From Maridesulfovibrio sp. (GTDB lineage: Bacteria > Desulfobacterota > Desulfovibrionia > Desulfovibrionales > Desulfovibrionaceae), in NCBI RefSeq assembly GCF_963676065.1, contig NZ_OY780933.1:2954122-3018121 (forward strand): 64,000 nucleotides of DNA, read 5' to 3'. The stretch's first letter is position 1. Each line of letters begins with the position of its first letter. The translations under genes and the position numbers were made by a program. A model generated the notes under the pieces. That model was given only the letters and a program-made list of their open reading frames with translations. It did not search any database and had not been told where the DNA came from. Positions 18,464-28,300 of this stretch are shown here, in pieces.

Positions 18464-19411
18464 ATGAAATTCTCTGTGGGACTCGGAAAAGTTGGAGCGG
18501 AAGAACGCCTGGAGCAGAATGGCGTTTCCCGCCGCGATTTCATGAAGTTCTGCGCAACAACTGCCGCTGTAATGGGAATGGGACCTGCTTTTGCGCCAAC
18601 TGTAGCTGAAGCCCTAACCCAAAAAAGGCGTCCTTCTGTTGTTTATCTGCATGCAGCTGAATGTACCGGCTGTTCAGAGGCTGTTCTTCGTACTGTTTCG
18701 CCGTATATTGATGCGCTAATTCTCGACACAATTTCCCTCGACTACCATGAAACCATCATGGCTGCCGCAGGACATGCTGCCGAAGAAGCATTACATCAGG
18801 CTGTCAATTCACCAGAAGGTTATATCTGTGTAGTTGAAGGCGGTATACCCACTGCAGATGGTGGAGCTTGGGGTAAAGTGGGCGGTAAGACCATGCTGGA
18901 AATCGTGGAAGAAATCGTACCGCACGCTAAAGCTACTATCTGTATCGGAACCTGTGCCTGTTACGGTGGTGTTCAGGCTGCTGCGCCGAACCCGTCTAAG
19001 ACAAAAGGTGTTTCCGCTGCTCTTGGTGGCGTGACTACTGTAAATCTGCCCGGTTGCCCGACCAACCCGTTCAACTTCGTAGGTACCGTTGTTCATTACC
19101 TGACCAAAGGTATCCCCGAGCTTGATGATGTTGGCCGCCCGAATCTCTTTTATGGTGAGTCTGTGCATGATAACTGTCCGAGACTTAAACATTTTGATAA
19201 TGATGAATTTGCACCTTCCTTCTCATCCGAAGAAGCCAAGAAAGGTTACTGCCTGTATGAGCTGGGATGTAAGGGACCGGACACCTACAATAACTGTCCG
19301 AAAGTCAAGTTTAATCAGACCAACTGGCCTGTTGAGGCTGGTCACCCATGTATCGGTTGTAGTGAGCCCGATTTCTGGGATGAAATGAGCCCGTTTTACG
19401 AGCAGAGCTAG
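18464..19411 (+). CDS. hynB: Periplasmic [NiFe] hydrogenase small subunit
   Basis: 315 residues from ATG 18464 (GGAGG at 18454-18458; the upstream in-frame ATG at 18452 lies within the ribosome binding region). A twin-arginine signal, SRRDFMKFC near residues 24-32, with a hydrophobic stretch and cleavage near residue 50 exports the folded dimer. The subunit carries the electron-transfer Fe-S chain: proximal cluster ligands in [20 protein letters not shown] and LPGCPTNP; the medial/distal ligands lie in [14 protein letters not shown] and [15 protein letters not shown]. It closely follows the pattern of Desulfovibrio HynB. It exchanges electrons between H2 and tetraheme cytochrome c3. Confidence 0.95.
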   Translation: MKFSVGLGKVGAEERLEQNGVSRRDFMKFCATTAAVMGMGPAFAPTVAEALTQKRRPSVVYLHAAECTGCSEAVLRTVSPYIDALILDTISLDYHETIMAAAGHAAEEALHQAVNSPEGYICVVEGGIPTADGGAWGKVGGKTMLEIVEEIVPHAKATICIGTCACYGGVQAAAPNPSKTKGVSAALGGVTTVNLPGCPTNPFNFVGTVVHYLTKGIPELDDVGRPNLFYGESVHDNCPRLKHFDNDEFAPSFSSEEAKKGYCLYELGCKGPDTYNNCPKVKFNQTNWPVEAGHPCIGCSEPDFWDEMSPFYEQS

Positions 19412-19467
19412 AGCTGTAAACTAAATAGAAGTTTAAGCCAACTTTCTATTCATTTGGAGGATTGTAT

Positions 19468-21177
19468 ATGTCTGGTTGCAAGGCTAAAACGGGCCCCGCT
19501 GTAATGGCGACCCCTTTTGATAAAAAATACACCGGTCCGGTGATTGTCGACCCGCTTACCAGGATTGAGGGTCACCTCAAGATTGAAGTTGAGGTCGAAA
19601 ACGGTAAAGTAAGTAATGTTTGGAGTAGCTCCCAGCTTTTCCGCGGTCTTGAAATTATTCTTAAAGGCCGTGACCCGCGTGATGCACAGCACTTCACCCA
19701 GCGTTCCTGTGGTGTTTGTACTTACACTCATGCGCTGGCTTCCACACGTTGCGTAGATAACGCTGTCGGCGTTGATAAAAATCTGCCCGAAAATGCACGT
19801 CTTATTCGTAACCTCGTGCTTGGTGCTCAGTATCTGCATGACCATATTGTGCATTTCTATCATCTGCATGCTCTTGACTGGGTTGACGTAGTAGCTTCTC
19901 TTCAGGCTGATCCCGTTAAGGCGGCTAAGATCGCTAACAGTCAGTCTTCCCGCGTTACCAAAGCAGAAGATCTTAAAGCTGTTCAGGAAAAACTTAAAAA
20001 GTTTGTTGATTCCGGTCAGCTTGGTATCTTCACCAATGCTTACTTCCTCGGTGGACATGATGCATACTACCTGCGCCCCGAAGAAAACCTTATTGCCACC
20101 GCTCACTATCTTGAAGGTCTGCATCTTCAGGTTAAGGCAGCACGCGCAATGGCTGTTTTCGGCGCTAAAAACCCGCACACTCAGTTCACCATCGTTGGTG
20201 GTGTAACCTGTTACGACTCCTTGACTCCTAAACGTATTCAGGAATTCAAGGATCTTTATAACGAAACAATGGCATTTGTTAACGAATGCTACATTCCTGA
20301 CCTGCTGATGGTTGCTTCCTACTATAAGGACTGGGCTGGAATCGGTGGTACCACCAACTTCCTGACCTTTGGTGAATTCCCCGATGTTGAAGCAGACATT
20401 CACAGCCGCTTCCTCGAGCAGGGTGTCATCATGAATCGCGATCTCAGCAACATCATGGATTTCAACCCTGAGTCAATCAAGGAAGACATCAGCCATAGCT
20501 GGTATGACGGTGACTCTTCACTGCATCCTTATGATGGTGAAACTGAGCCTAAATACACCAACTATGAAGACCGTGATCGCTATTCATGGATGAAAGCCCC
20601 CCGTTACAAAGGGGAATCCATGGAAGTTGGTCCGCTGGCACAGATGCTGGTTTCTTATGCTCGCGGCAACAAGAATGTTGTTCCTGTTGTTAATCATGTC
20701 CTTTCCACTCTCGGTGTTGGACCTGAAGCACTGTTCTCCACTCTTGGTAGAACTGCTGCCCGCGGTATCGAAACTGTTGTTGCCGGTACTAAGATGGCCG
20801 AATGGGTTAACAACCTTGAAGACAATGTTGCTTCCGGTAACACTGATCTCGCGGTTGAATGGGAAATGCCCGATGAAGCTGAAGGTGTCGGATTTGTTGG
20901 CGCACCTCGCGGAGCTCTCTCCCATTGGATCAAGATCAAGGGCGGCAAGATCGAAAACTTCCAGTTGGTTGTACCTTCTACCTGGAACCTCGGCCCCCGC
21001 TGTAATCAGAACAAAATGTCCGCAGTTGAGGAAGCCCTCATGGGTACTCCTATCGCAGATGCCAAGCGTCCTGTCGAAATCCTGCGTACTGTTCATTCCT
21101 ATGATCCTTGTATCGCTTGCGGCGTACACGTCATCGACGCTCATACCAACGAAGTTCACAAATTCAAGATCCTCTAA
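19468..21177 (+). CDS. hynA: Periplasmic [NiFe] hydrogenase large subunit
   Basis: 569 residues from ATG 19468 (GGAGG at 19456-19460). It holds the Ni-Fe active site. N-terminal ligands are in QRSCGVCTYTHAL (about residues 77-89) and C-terminal ligands in SYDPCIACGVH. The 15 residues after that His are the peptide removed by the maturation protease. The first Cys of the C-terminal pair is TGT, not TGA, so this is a standard [NiFe] enzyme and not the [NiFeSe] type. It is exported with HynB, whose Tat signal serves both. Spacing from hynB is 56 nt and a terminator follows at 21204-21235. Sequence closely resembles Desulfovibrio group 1b HynA. Confidence 0.96.
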   Translation: MSGCKAKTGPAVMATPFDKKYTGPVIVDPLTRIEGHLKIEVEVENGKVSNVWSSSQLFRGLEIILKGRDPRDAQHFTQRSCGVCTYTHALASTRCVDNAVGVDKNLPENARLIRNLVLGAQYLHDHIVHFYHLHALDWVDVVASLQADPVKAAKIANSQSSRVTKAEDLKAVQEKLKKFVDSGQLGIFTNAYFLGGHDAYYLRPEENLIATAHYLEGLHLQVKAARAMAVFGAKNPHTQFTIVGGVTCYDSLTPKRIQEFKDLYNETMAFVNECYIPDLLMVASYYKDWAGIGGTTNFLTFGEFPDVEADIHSRFLEQGVIMNRDLSNIMDFNPESIKEDISHSWYDGDSSLHPYDGETEPKYTNYEDRDRYSWMKAPRYKGESMEVGPLAQMLVSYARGNKNVVPVVNHVLSTLGVGPEALFSTLGRTAARGIETVVAGTKMAEWVNNLEDNVASGNTDLAVEWEMPDEAEGVGFVGAPRGALSHWIKIKGGKIENFQLVVPSTWNLGPRCNQNKMSAVEEALMGTPIADAKRPVEILRTVHSYDPCIACGVHVIDAHTNEVHKFKIL

Positions 21178-21203
21178 TTGGTATAAGCTTCAAGGAAATA
21201 TTG

Positions 21204-21235
21204 CGGGAGCCTGTTGTTCAGGCTCCCGTTTTTTA
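21204..21235 (+). terminator. Terminator after hynBA
   Basis: CGGGAGCCTG (21204-21213) pairs with CAGGCTCCCG (21219-21228), followed by six T. It separates the structural genes from the maturation genes. Confidence 0.9.
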
Positions 21236-21343
21236 ATTTCTATTTGAAATAGTTGATTTTTTGGTTGTAATTTCATTCCAAATCAAGCTACAGAGAGTCA
21301 TAGGGTTGGAATAGAGATGGACCGTTAGATAATCTTTTAGAAC

Positions 21344-21430
21344 CCGTAGCGAAGCTCGATAAAAGTTTTTGAAGAGTCCAGAGAAATTTATACAAAAAGT
21401 TTTTCTGGTCCTCGGAGAGCCGCCGGAGGT
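21344..21430 (+). repeat. Putative dispersed intergenic repeat with hairpin, ends in a ribosome binding site
   Basis: CCAGAGAAA (21378-21386) and TTTTTCTGG (21400-21408) form a 9-bp stem, followed by a G/C-rich AGCCGCCGGAGG (21418-21429) that serves as the ribosome binding site of the protease gene at 21437. The 12-nt end recurs before rarA at 58688-58699. From memory, similar elements occur before many genes in Desulfovibrio genomes; that part is recall, not shown by this window. Confidence 0.45.
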
Positions 21431-21436
21431 ATCTGA

Positions 21437-21925
21437 ATGACAGAGAAAAAAATTTTAGTTCTTGGCGTGGGAAATATACTTTTTACTGATGAAGGCATCG
21501 GCGTGAAGGTAGTTAATGAACTGATGACCCAGTACTCATTTTCCGACAACGTGGAAGTTATGGACGGCGGGACGCTTGGCACCAAGCTGATGGGGCCCAT
21601 GATGGAATGCGATTTTCTTATAGTGGTTGATGCTGTTCTGGGTAATGACGAACCCGGTTCCGTTTACCGCTTGACAGGAGAGGATTTGCGTAGGAGTCTT
21701 GCTTTCAAAGATTCAATGCATCAGACCGATCTGCTCGATACAATGGTCCTGTGCGATTTGTGTGACAGACGTCCTGAGTGTGTGGTAATCGGTGTAGAAC
21801 CAAAAGATTATCAGACCATGCATGACGAAGTTTCCGATGTGACGCTGGAGCGACTTCCTTTCATGATGGAAAAGGTGCTTGAGGAAGTTTCCGCAGCTGG
21901 CGGCAGTTATGAAAAGATGGCCTAG
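21437..21925 (+). CDS. hynC: Hydrogenase maturation protease (HynC/HyaD type)
   Basis: 162 residues. This nickel-dependent endopeptidase cuts the C-terminal peptide from the hydrogenase large subunit after Ni insertion. The family start VLGVGNILFTDEGIGVKV (residues 6-23) includes the Ni-binding Glu, and DGGTLGTKLMG (about residues 43-53) and the conserved Asp of VDAVLGND follow. The C-terminal part has the His of MHDEVSD. It is 260 nt downstream of hynA, behind a terminator, so it has its own promoter or depends on readthrough. Its natural target is surely HynA next door, whose C-terminal tail is of the cleaved kind. Confidence 0.92.
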   Translation: MTEKKILVLGVGNILFTDEGIGVKVVNELMTQYSFSDNVEVMDGGTLGTKLMGPMMECDFLIVVDAVLGNDEPGSVYRLTGEDLRRSLAFKDSMHQTDLLDTMVLCDLCDRRPECVVIGVEPKDYQTMHDEVSDVTLERLPFMMEKVLEEVSAAGGSYEKMA

Positions 21926-21946
21926 TGCCGAGAAGGGGTGTTTTTC

Positions 21947-22204
21947 ATGTGTTTAGCTATTCCTGTTCAGATTAAGTCCATTGAAAATCAAGTAGCCAAA
22001 TGTAAAGTGGGTGAAGGTGAAACCTACCTTGACGCTTCCCTTATGCTTTTGGACGGTGAAGTTGAGATAGATGATTATCTGATTGTTCATGCCGGTTTCG
22101 CTCTGCGTAAACTTGATCCTAAAGAAGCGGAAGAAACTCTCAAAATTTTGCGCGATATGGTTGAATTGACCGAAGCTGAAAGGAATAAGGCTTGTAGCGT
22201 GTAG
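21947..22204 (+). CDS. hypC: HypC/HybG/HupF family hydrogenase assembly chaperone
   Basis: 85 residues from ATG 21947, giving the mandatory N-terminus MCLAIP; in-frame codons before it would bury this. Cys 2 carries the Fe(CN)2CO group with HypD and hands it to the large-subunit precursor. The rest forms the small beta-barrel (VGEGETYLDASLML, YLIVHAGFALRKLD). It lies 21 nt after the protease gene in one operon. The other hyp genes are not in the window. Confidence 0.93.
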   Translation: MCLAIPVQIKSIENQVAKCKVGEGETYLDASLMLLDGEVEIDDYLIVHAGFALRKLDPKEAEETLKILRDMVELTEAERNKACSV

Positions 22205-22220
22205 CTTATTTTTCAATCAA

Positions 22221-22257
22221 AATCCCGGCAGTCTAAAAGGTTGCCGGGATTTTTTTG
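22221..22257 (+). terminator. Terminator after hypC
   Basis: AATCCCGGCA (22221-22230) pairs with TGCCGGGATT (22242-22251), and the 3' arm runs on into T residues. Confidence 0.9.
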
Positions 22258-22366
22258 TTTTTTGACCCCGGCAAGATATGCTGCTGTTGAAAAACTATCA
22301 CTATTCAACTTTGGTTATCAGTGATAATTAATTGAATTGAATTTCAGTAAGTCTTTGGGAGAGATT

Positions 22367-23473
22367 ATGATAAACAAAGAGCGAATCCTTAATCTTTTTT
22401 TTGAACTTGTACGTATCGACAGTCCTTCCTTGCAGGAAAAGGAAGTCGCGGTTTGTCTGCATAAAAAAATGGAAGAAAGAGGGTATACGGTTACAGAAGA
22501 TAAAGCCGGTGAACTTAGCGGTGGGAATACTGGAAATCTGATTGTCCATGTCCCGGCAACCGGTGAAGGTACTCCGATTGCTTTTTCCGCACATATGGAT
22601 TGCGTCCATCCATGCCACGGCGTTGAACCGATTGTGGAAGGTGATCTGGTCCGCAGTAAAGGTGATACAGTTCTTGGCGGTGATGATAAAGCCGGGATTG
22701 CTATGGCAATCGAAGCCCTGAATCATCTTGAAGATGAATCCATCCCTCATCCTGATGTATATTTTGTTTTTTCCATCTGTGAGGAATCCGGTATGCATGG
22801 AGCCAAAAATATTGATACCAGCCTGCTTCCGGCAAAGGACATCATTATACTTGATTCCGGCGGAAAGGTGGGAAGCATCGTTGTCGCAGCACCGGCCAAG
22901 GCCGGTATCATGATGAATTTCATCGGTAAATCCGCCCATGCCGGCATTGCCCCGGAAGAAGGCGTAAGCGCAATCCAGATAGCGGCGGAAGCTGTATCGA
23001 AAATGAATCTGTTGCGAATAGATGAAAGTACCACCGCGAATCTGGGCCACATTGAAGGCGGCAGCGTGACCAATATTGTAGCTGACTCGGTTTCCCTTAC
23101 AGCTGAAGCCCGTTCCTTACATGATGAAGTTCTGAATAAACAGTTGGAACATATGGAATCCTGCTGCGCTGATGCCGTTAAGAAAATAGGCGGTAGCTAT
23201 AAGTTTGAATATGAGATTTCATACCCCGCACTTCATGTGCCTGAGGATAGTACAGTTCTGGCAAAAGTGGAGCAGGCGTGTATTAATATCGGATTAGATC
23301 CGGAGAGAGGCCCTACCGGTGGTGGCAGTGATGCGAATGTTCTTTATGGAAAAGGATATAACGCGGTAACTCTCGGCATTGGTATGAGTAAGGTCCATAC
23401 GACAGATGAGTTTATCAAAATGGAGAGCCTCACCCGGGGCGCTGAATTGGTGGCCGAAATTATGAAAAGCTAG
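22367..23473 (+). CDS. M20 family metallopeptidase, peptidase T-like
   Basis: 368 residues from ATG 22367 (GGGAGAG at 22358-22364). Zn-dependent aminopeptidase family M20: metal and catalytic residues are in FSAHMDCVHP (about residues 73-82), VLGGDDKAG (about 103-111), FSICEESGM with the catalytic Glu pair (about 136-144) and a final His near VHTTDEF. The dimerisation domain holds GKSAHAGIAPEEG. It most resembles PepT-like enzymes that remove N-terminal residues from short peptides. It stands between hydrogenase and trmO genes with no clear functional tie to either. Confidence 0.88.
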   Translation: MINKERILNLFFELVRIDSPSLQEKEVAVCLHKKMEERGYTVTEDKAGELSGGNTGNLIVHVPATGEGTPIAFSAHMDCVHPCHGVEPIVEGDLVRSKGDTVLGGDDKAGIAMAIEALNHLEDESIPHPDVYFVFSICEESGMHGAKNIDTSLLPAKDIIILDSGGKVGSIVVAAPAKAGIMMNFIGKSAHAGIAPEEGVSAIQIAAEAVSKMNLLRIDESTTANLGHIEGGSVTNIVADSVSLTAEARSLHDEVLNKQLEHMESCCADAVKKIGGSYKFEYEISYPALHVPEDSTVLAKVEQACINIGLDPERGPTGGGSDANVLYGKGYNAVTLGIGMSKVHTTDEFIKMESLTRGAELVAEIMKS

Positions 23474-23543
23474 ATTATCCTCATAATTCCGGGCAGATGA
23501 ATTCTTTAAACAGCTTGCCCACCTTAAAAATGCGGAGGTTCAT

Positions 23544-24047
23544 ATGCCGTTACCTGAAAAAGATGCCATAATTTTTCATCCAATCGGATACATCCGTTCA
23601 CCTTTTAAAACAGTTGAAGGAATGCCTATTCAGCCATCTGGAGCCAAGGATGCTGTAGGTAAAATTGAGCTTCATGGCGCCCTTGAGGAAGGTCTAAAGG
23701 ATCTTGAGGGATTTTCACATATTATTCTGCTGTACCATTTTCATAAAAATGAAGGGTACAAGTTAACCGTTAAACCGTTTATGGATACGGTGGAACGGGG
23801 GCTTTTCTCTACACGCGCACCGCGCAGGCCGAATATGATCGGTAAATCCACTGTTGAACTGCTCAGTATTGAGGGCAATATCCTAAATATCAAGGGCGTT
23901 GATGTTCTTGATGGAACTCCGCTGATAGACATCAAGCCTTACGTTTCAAAGTTTGATGCCGTGCCGGCTACCCGTTTCGGGTGGCTCGAAACCAATGCAG
24001 AGAAATCGGCTACTTTGAAATCAGATGAGAGGTTTGCCGAAGATTGA
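23544..24047 (+). CDS. trmO: TrmO-family tRNA (t6A37) N6-methyltransferase (TsaA-like)
   Basis: 167 residues of the UPF0066/TsaA family. It uses S-adenosylmethionine to methylate t6A37 of threonine tRNAs in Escherichia coli. Motifs: FHPIGYIRSPFK (residues 11-22), DLEGFSHIILLYHFH, FSTRAPRRPNMIGKS (the RxPxRPNxIG signature, about residues 93-107) and GTPLIDIKPYV (about 130-140). The E. coli protein has an extra C-terminal domain; this is the shorter bacterial form common in anaerobes, where the substrate is less certain. GGAGG precedes the ATG. Confidence 0.85.
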   Translation: MPLPEKDAIIFHPIGYIRSPFKTVEGMPIQPSGAKDAVGKIELHGALEEGLKDLEGFSHIILLYHFHKNEGYKLTVKPFMDTVERGLFSTRAPRRPNMIGKSTVELLSIEGNILNIKGVDVLDGTPLIDIKPYVSKFDAVPATRFGWLETNAEKSATLKSDERFAED

Positions 24048-24089
24048 TTGCATTACCCGGCAGGCCATAATCATTTCGTTATGAAAAAT

Positions 24090-24122
24090 TAAAGCCCCCG
24101 CTTTTCGGCAGGGGCTTTAATT
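24090..24122. terminator. Hairpin between convergent trmO and cytochrome c3 genes
   Basis: TTAAAGCCCC and GGGGCTTTAA arms (24089-24098 and 24111-24120) with a loop CGCTTTTCGGCA. The flanking T-runs are short on both strands, so strength is uncertain. Confidence 0.65.
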
Positions 24123-24149
24123 ATGGATTAGACTGTAAGACGGTGAATG

Positions 24150-24569
24150 CTATTTGATTCCCTCAGGATGACAGGCGGAATTAACGCAGCCGGTCATTTC
24201 TTTATCGTTGCCGAATTCCTTTACATGGCATCCGAGGCATGAAGCGCGCTTAAGATTCTTGCGCTTGTAATGCATGGCCTTGAAGTAGGATTTATAACCT
24301 TTTACCGGAACCGGTTCAAAGTTGTTATGGCAATCGGCGCAACTGGTCGGTTCACCTGTCTTTTTTGTTTTATGGTGGCAGTCAACGCATTCATAACTTT
24401 CATGACTTGAATGGTTGAAGACTACACCGTGGTCTTTAGGACTATTACCTTTGATGTAATTGATGACCAGATCATCTTTCGGGGCTGTCCAATCTTCCTG
24501 TGCTCCTGCGCCGATGGCAACGAACACAATGCCCATCATACACAGGCATGCGATCAATAATTTTTTCAT
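24150..24569 (-). CDS. Formate dehydrogenase-associated tetraheme cytochrome c3
   Basis: 139 residues with a signal peptide (residues 1-23, cleavage after GAGA). Four heme-binding sites are visible: CVDCH, CADCH, CLGCH and, near the end, CVNSACH with four residues between the cysteines. Extra histidines (FNHSSHE, HH) supply the second axial ligands, as in class III cytochromes. Its position as third gene after fdhA and fdhB, 18 nt from fdhB, matches the FdhABC3 type of Desulfovibrio, in which the cytochrome is a subunit passing formate electrons to the periplasmic c3 pool. Usual cytochrome c3 has two wide sites; here I see only one. Confidence 0.9.
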   Translation of the reverse strand: MKKLLIACLCMMGIVFVAIGAGAQEDWTAPKDDLVINYIKGNSPKDHGVVFNHSSHESYECVDCHHKTKKTGEPTSCADCHNNFEPVPVKGYKSYFKAMHYKRKNLKRASCLGCHVKEFGNDKEMTGCVNSACHPEGIK

Positions 24570-24587
24570 CTTATCTCTCCCTGCCCG

Positions 24588-25331
24588 TTAGGCTTTCTTT
24601 TTAAGAGCGGTGAGGAAACCGCGTCTTGAAGTTTTAGACGGGCTGACGCCGGCCATCATTGTTTTGCGCTGCTCGGATGAAGCCAGAAGGTTGTCGTGAT
24701 AGTTTTCCGGCTTGGTTTCGCAGAGGTAGATAACCCGCACATCCTCGGGATCGGCGAGGTAGGCATTGGGATTGGTCTTTTTAAGTTCCGCAAGCCTTTC
24801 GTTGGCGAGTTTAAGCATGTCCGCACGGTCACCGAAGTTCATTGTTCCGGTGGGACAGCTCTGCACGCAGGCAGGGAGCATCCCCATTTCCACACGGTCA
24901 ATACACATGTCGCATTTAGAGAAGAGCCCTGTTTCCGGGTCCTGACGTGGAACGTTATACGGACACATTTCCCAGCTTTCAATCTTACCTTTCGGCAAAA
25001 CAGCTTTGTCCGTCATGACTACGGCTCCGGTCTTTTCATCTTGAACGACAGCTCCGGGGGCATACATGTTCGCAATGTACTTGCACGGAGGCTCAAGGCA
25101 GTGACGGCACTGTTCCGGGAAGAAAAGCCAGCGGAATTTACCGTTTTCATCAAAGGCCTCGTTGAAACGCACCAAACGGATGGTCTTGGATGACAGGTCC
25201 TGCGGATTCTGATGTGAACCTACATTGCGGGTTTTTTCCGCAGGTAGTTTCTTCCATTGTTTGCAGGCAACCTGACAGCCACGGCAAGCGGTACAAAGGG
25301 AGAGATCTACAAAGAAGCTTTTACCGGACAT
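24588..25331 (-). CDS. fdhB: Formate dehydrogenase iron-sulfur (beta) subunit
   Basis: 247 residues. Four cysteine groups fit four [4Fe-4S] clusters: CTACRGCQVACKQW (residues 13-26), CRHCLEPPCKY (about 75-85), CPYNV plus CDMC (about 124-148) and CVQSCPTG (about 159-166). It relays electrons from the molybdopterin subunit to the cytochrome. There is no C-terminal membrane helix, unlike FdnH of E. coli, which agrees with a soluble periplasmic complex. No signal peptide: it must be carried out by the Tat signal of FdhA. The ATG overlaps the fdhA stop by one base (TAATG). Confidence 0.93.
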   Translation of the reverse strand: MSGKSFFVDLSLCTACRGCQVACKQWKKLPAEKTRNVGSHQNPQDLSSKTIRLVRFNEAFDENGKFRWLFFPEQCRHCLEPPCKYIANMYAPGAVVQDEKTGAVVMTDKAVLPKGKIESWEMCPYNVPRQDPETGLFSKCDMCIDRVEMGMLPACVQSCPTGTMNFGDRADMLKLANERLAELKKTNPNAYLADPEDVRVIYLCETKPENYHDNLLASSEQRKTMMAGVSPSKTSRRGFLTALKKKA

Positions 25332-28300
25332 TAGTTATCACCCTCCTTCCACTTACGGATGTTGACCATGAAGGCCTTATATTCGGGGATACCGGTGTTC
25401 GGGTCACCCACATTGGGGGTTACAATGTTTGCAGAGTCGCCGCCGTTCGTCGGAGTTACCCAGCCGTAATGCCAGGGCATGCCGACCATGTGAACATCGG
25501 TGCCGTTAATGTTGTAAGGTTGGATTCGCTTGGTAACCATTGCGATGGCCCAGAGTGAGCCACGTACACTTTCCACGGTGACTTTCTCACCATTTTCAAT
25601 GCCGCGCAGCTTAGCCAGTTCGGGGCTGATTTCAACAAACATCTGCGGTTCAGCTTCCACCAGCCATGATTGCCAGCGTGTCATGGAACCTGTCTGCCAG
25701 TGTTCTGTGATACGGTAAGTAGTTCCGACGAACGGATAGCGCGGATCACATACAGCCTTTTCCTCACCCAGAATCTGTACCGCCGTGGGGTTGTGCAGGG
25801 TTTTGGAGAAGGGATGTTTGTCTACCGGACATTCGAGCGGCTCGTAGTATTCCGGCAGGGGACCGTCAGCGCGGCCGGGGCCGAAGAGCTGACCATAACC
25901 ATGTTTGCGCATAATGAACGGATGGCGTGTGCCGGGCTTCCAGCCACCATCGGGAACGTCGCCGATCCATTTTGATCCGTTCCACTTAATAACCGCTTTT
26001 TGGGGTGCCCAAGGCTGTCCTTTTTCATCAACCGAAGCCCGGTTGTAAAGGATGCGGCGGTTTACAGGCCAACACCATGTCCAGTTAGGGAAAAGTCCAA
26101 TATTGGCCTGTTCCTTCGTCTGGGTGGCATCATGACGTTCGGATTTGTTTCCTTCGTCGGTCACGGAGTTGCAGTACAGCCAGTTTCCGGAGGTAGTGGA
26201 ACCGTCTGCCTGCAGGTAAGCGAAGCTCGGGACCTGCTGTCCTTTTTTGAATTTTTTACCTTTGACTTCCACGTCGCGGGTAAACCATCCGTTGCAGAGT
26301 TTAGCAGTTTTTTGAGCACTGAATTCGAGATGGCCGTGTTCGTTTTCTTCGCACATATTCTCAAAGCTGAGGTGGGTGATAGGTTCAGGGTACACACCAC
26401 CTTCTTTTTCATACAAAGCTTTAAGTTCTTCCCATATTTCATGGAAGTAGTGACCATCGGTCATAACATTTTCAAAAGCCTCAGGTCCTTTATAACGCCA
26501 CTGCATCCAGCGGCCGGAGTTGGAAACAGAACCTTCTTTCTCAATGGATGATGCACAGGGGATGAAGAAGGTTTCAGTTTTGACCTTTTTGGGGTCCATT
26601 CCCGGACCTTTCCAAAAGTCACTGGTTTCGCATGGGAAGAGGTTGACGTTGACCATCCAGTCCAGCTTGCTGATGGCAGCTCTGGTCTTGAATGAATCAG
26701 AACTGGAGCAGGCCGGGTTCATTCCCCAGATCAGTCCGCCTGTGAATTTGCCTTTGTGCATGCGGTCGATAAGCGGAATCCATGAATACTGGTCGGCTCT
26801 ATGATTATCGAGGCGCGGCAGATACTGATAGCCTTGTTCCGGTGTGTCTTCAGAGTACATGGCCTTGATCAGACTGGCAGAGTACTTGGGATAGTGCTGC
26901 CACCAGTTGGCTGATTCCGGGTCGTTACTCTTAGGAGTGTAGGTGTTGTTATATTTCTCAAGAGTATCCTGCCCGGCGAGAGGAGTTTTCAGGTAGCCGG
27001 GGAGAATGTGGTAGAGCAGGGCGTAGTCAGTGGAACCCTGAACGTTACATTCACCGCGCAGAGCATTAACGCCGCCGCCGGCGACACCTATATTACCGAG
27101 CATAAGCTGGATCATCGCCATGGCGCGGATATTCTGTACACCAACAGAATGCTGGGTCCAGCCCATAGCGTACATGATGGTTCCGGCTTTGTCCGGTTTT
27201 CCCGTGGCAGTGTAGGTATCGTAAAGCAGGTCAAGATCTTTTACGGAAACACCTGAAATGGAGGATACTTTTTCTTTAGTATAGCGAGCGTAATGCTTTT
27301 TCAGAATCTGGAATACACAATTGGGATTCTGCAGTGATTTATCCTGCTTGGGAATTCCCTTGTCATCCAGCTCAAAAGCCCACTGGGATTTATCATATGA
27401 ATTGTTCTTGTGGTCGAAGCCTGAAAAAAGGCCGTCTTTGAAATCAAAATCCTTACCAACGATAAAAGAAGCGTTGGTGTAATCAACCATATATTTATGG
27501 AAGTAGCGCTTGTTCTTGATGATGTAGTTAATCATGCCGCCAAGAACAGCGATATCAGTACCTGAGCGCAGGGCGATATATGCATCAGACCTTGCGGAAG
27601 TACGGGTGAAGCGCGGGTCGACATGAATGATCTTGCCGCCGCGTTTTTGTGCTTTTACAGCCCACTTGAAGGAAATGGGATGGTTTTCGGCAGCGTTACT
27701 GCCCATTATAAGAATGCAATCACTGTTCTGAAGGTCATTCCAGTGGTTGGTCATCGCACCGCGTCCGAACGACTCTACCAGAGCCGCAACAGTTGCGCTG
27801 TGTCAGATACGGGCCTGGTGCTCAACGTAGACCAGGCCGAGAGAACGCATGAAGCTGTGCATGGCGTAACATTCTTCGTTATCCAGCGCAGCGGAACCAA
27901 GGGAAGCTATGCCCATCGTCCGGTTAACAACCTGACCTTTGGCATTCTTCTTTTCAAAGCTTTCATCGCGAGATTTTTTGATCAGCTTCGCAATGCGTTT
28001 CTTGCAGAAATCCCAATCCTTTTCTTCCCATTCTTCAGCGTAGGGAGCACGGTACAGAAATTTACCGACTCGATTCGGGTTTTCAGACATCTGGATGGTT
28101 GCCGCCCCCTTGGCACAAAGGGCACCTTCGTTGATGGGGTGGTCGGGATCACCTTCCACGTTAACCGCACGTTTGGTCTTAAGATCAGTGTTGACTAAAA
28201 GTCCGCAACCGACCGAGCAAAAAGCACAGACCGATGTTGTTTGCTTGGTCCATTTGGGGCTGAGCTGTTTCGCCCGTTCCTCAGCTGTGTTCGCAAAGGC

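Noticed and set aside
19450..20403. A 317-codon open frame opposite hynA
   Set aside because: It lies wholly antisense to a strongly conserved hydrogenase gene and its translation has no recognisable motif. It is a by-product of codon bias.
21111..21122. Selenocysteine in HynA
   Set aside because: The codons at the active site read TGT-ATC-GCT-TGC, all sense codons for Cys-Ile-Ala-Cys.
22328..23050. A 240-codon open frame opposite the M20 peptidase gene
   Set aside because: Antisense to a clear metallopeptidase; no ribosome binding site or family match.
27803..27805. Nonsense mutation or frameshift splitting fdhA
   Set aside because: Frame and homology continue directly across the TGA, at the known Sec position, with a hairpin after it.
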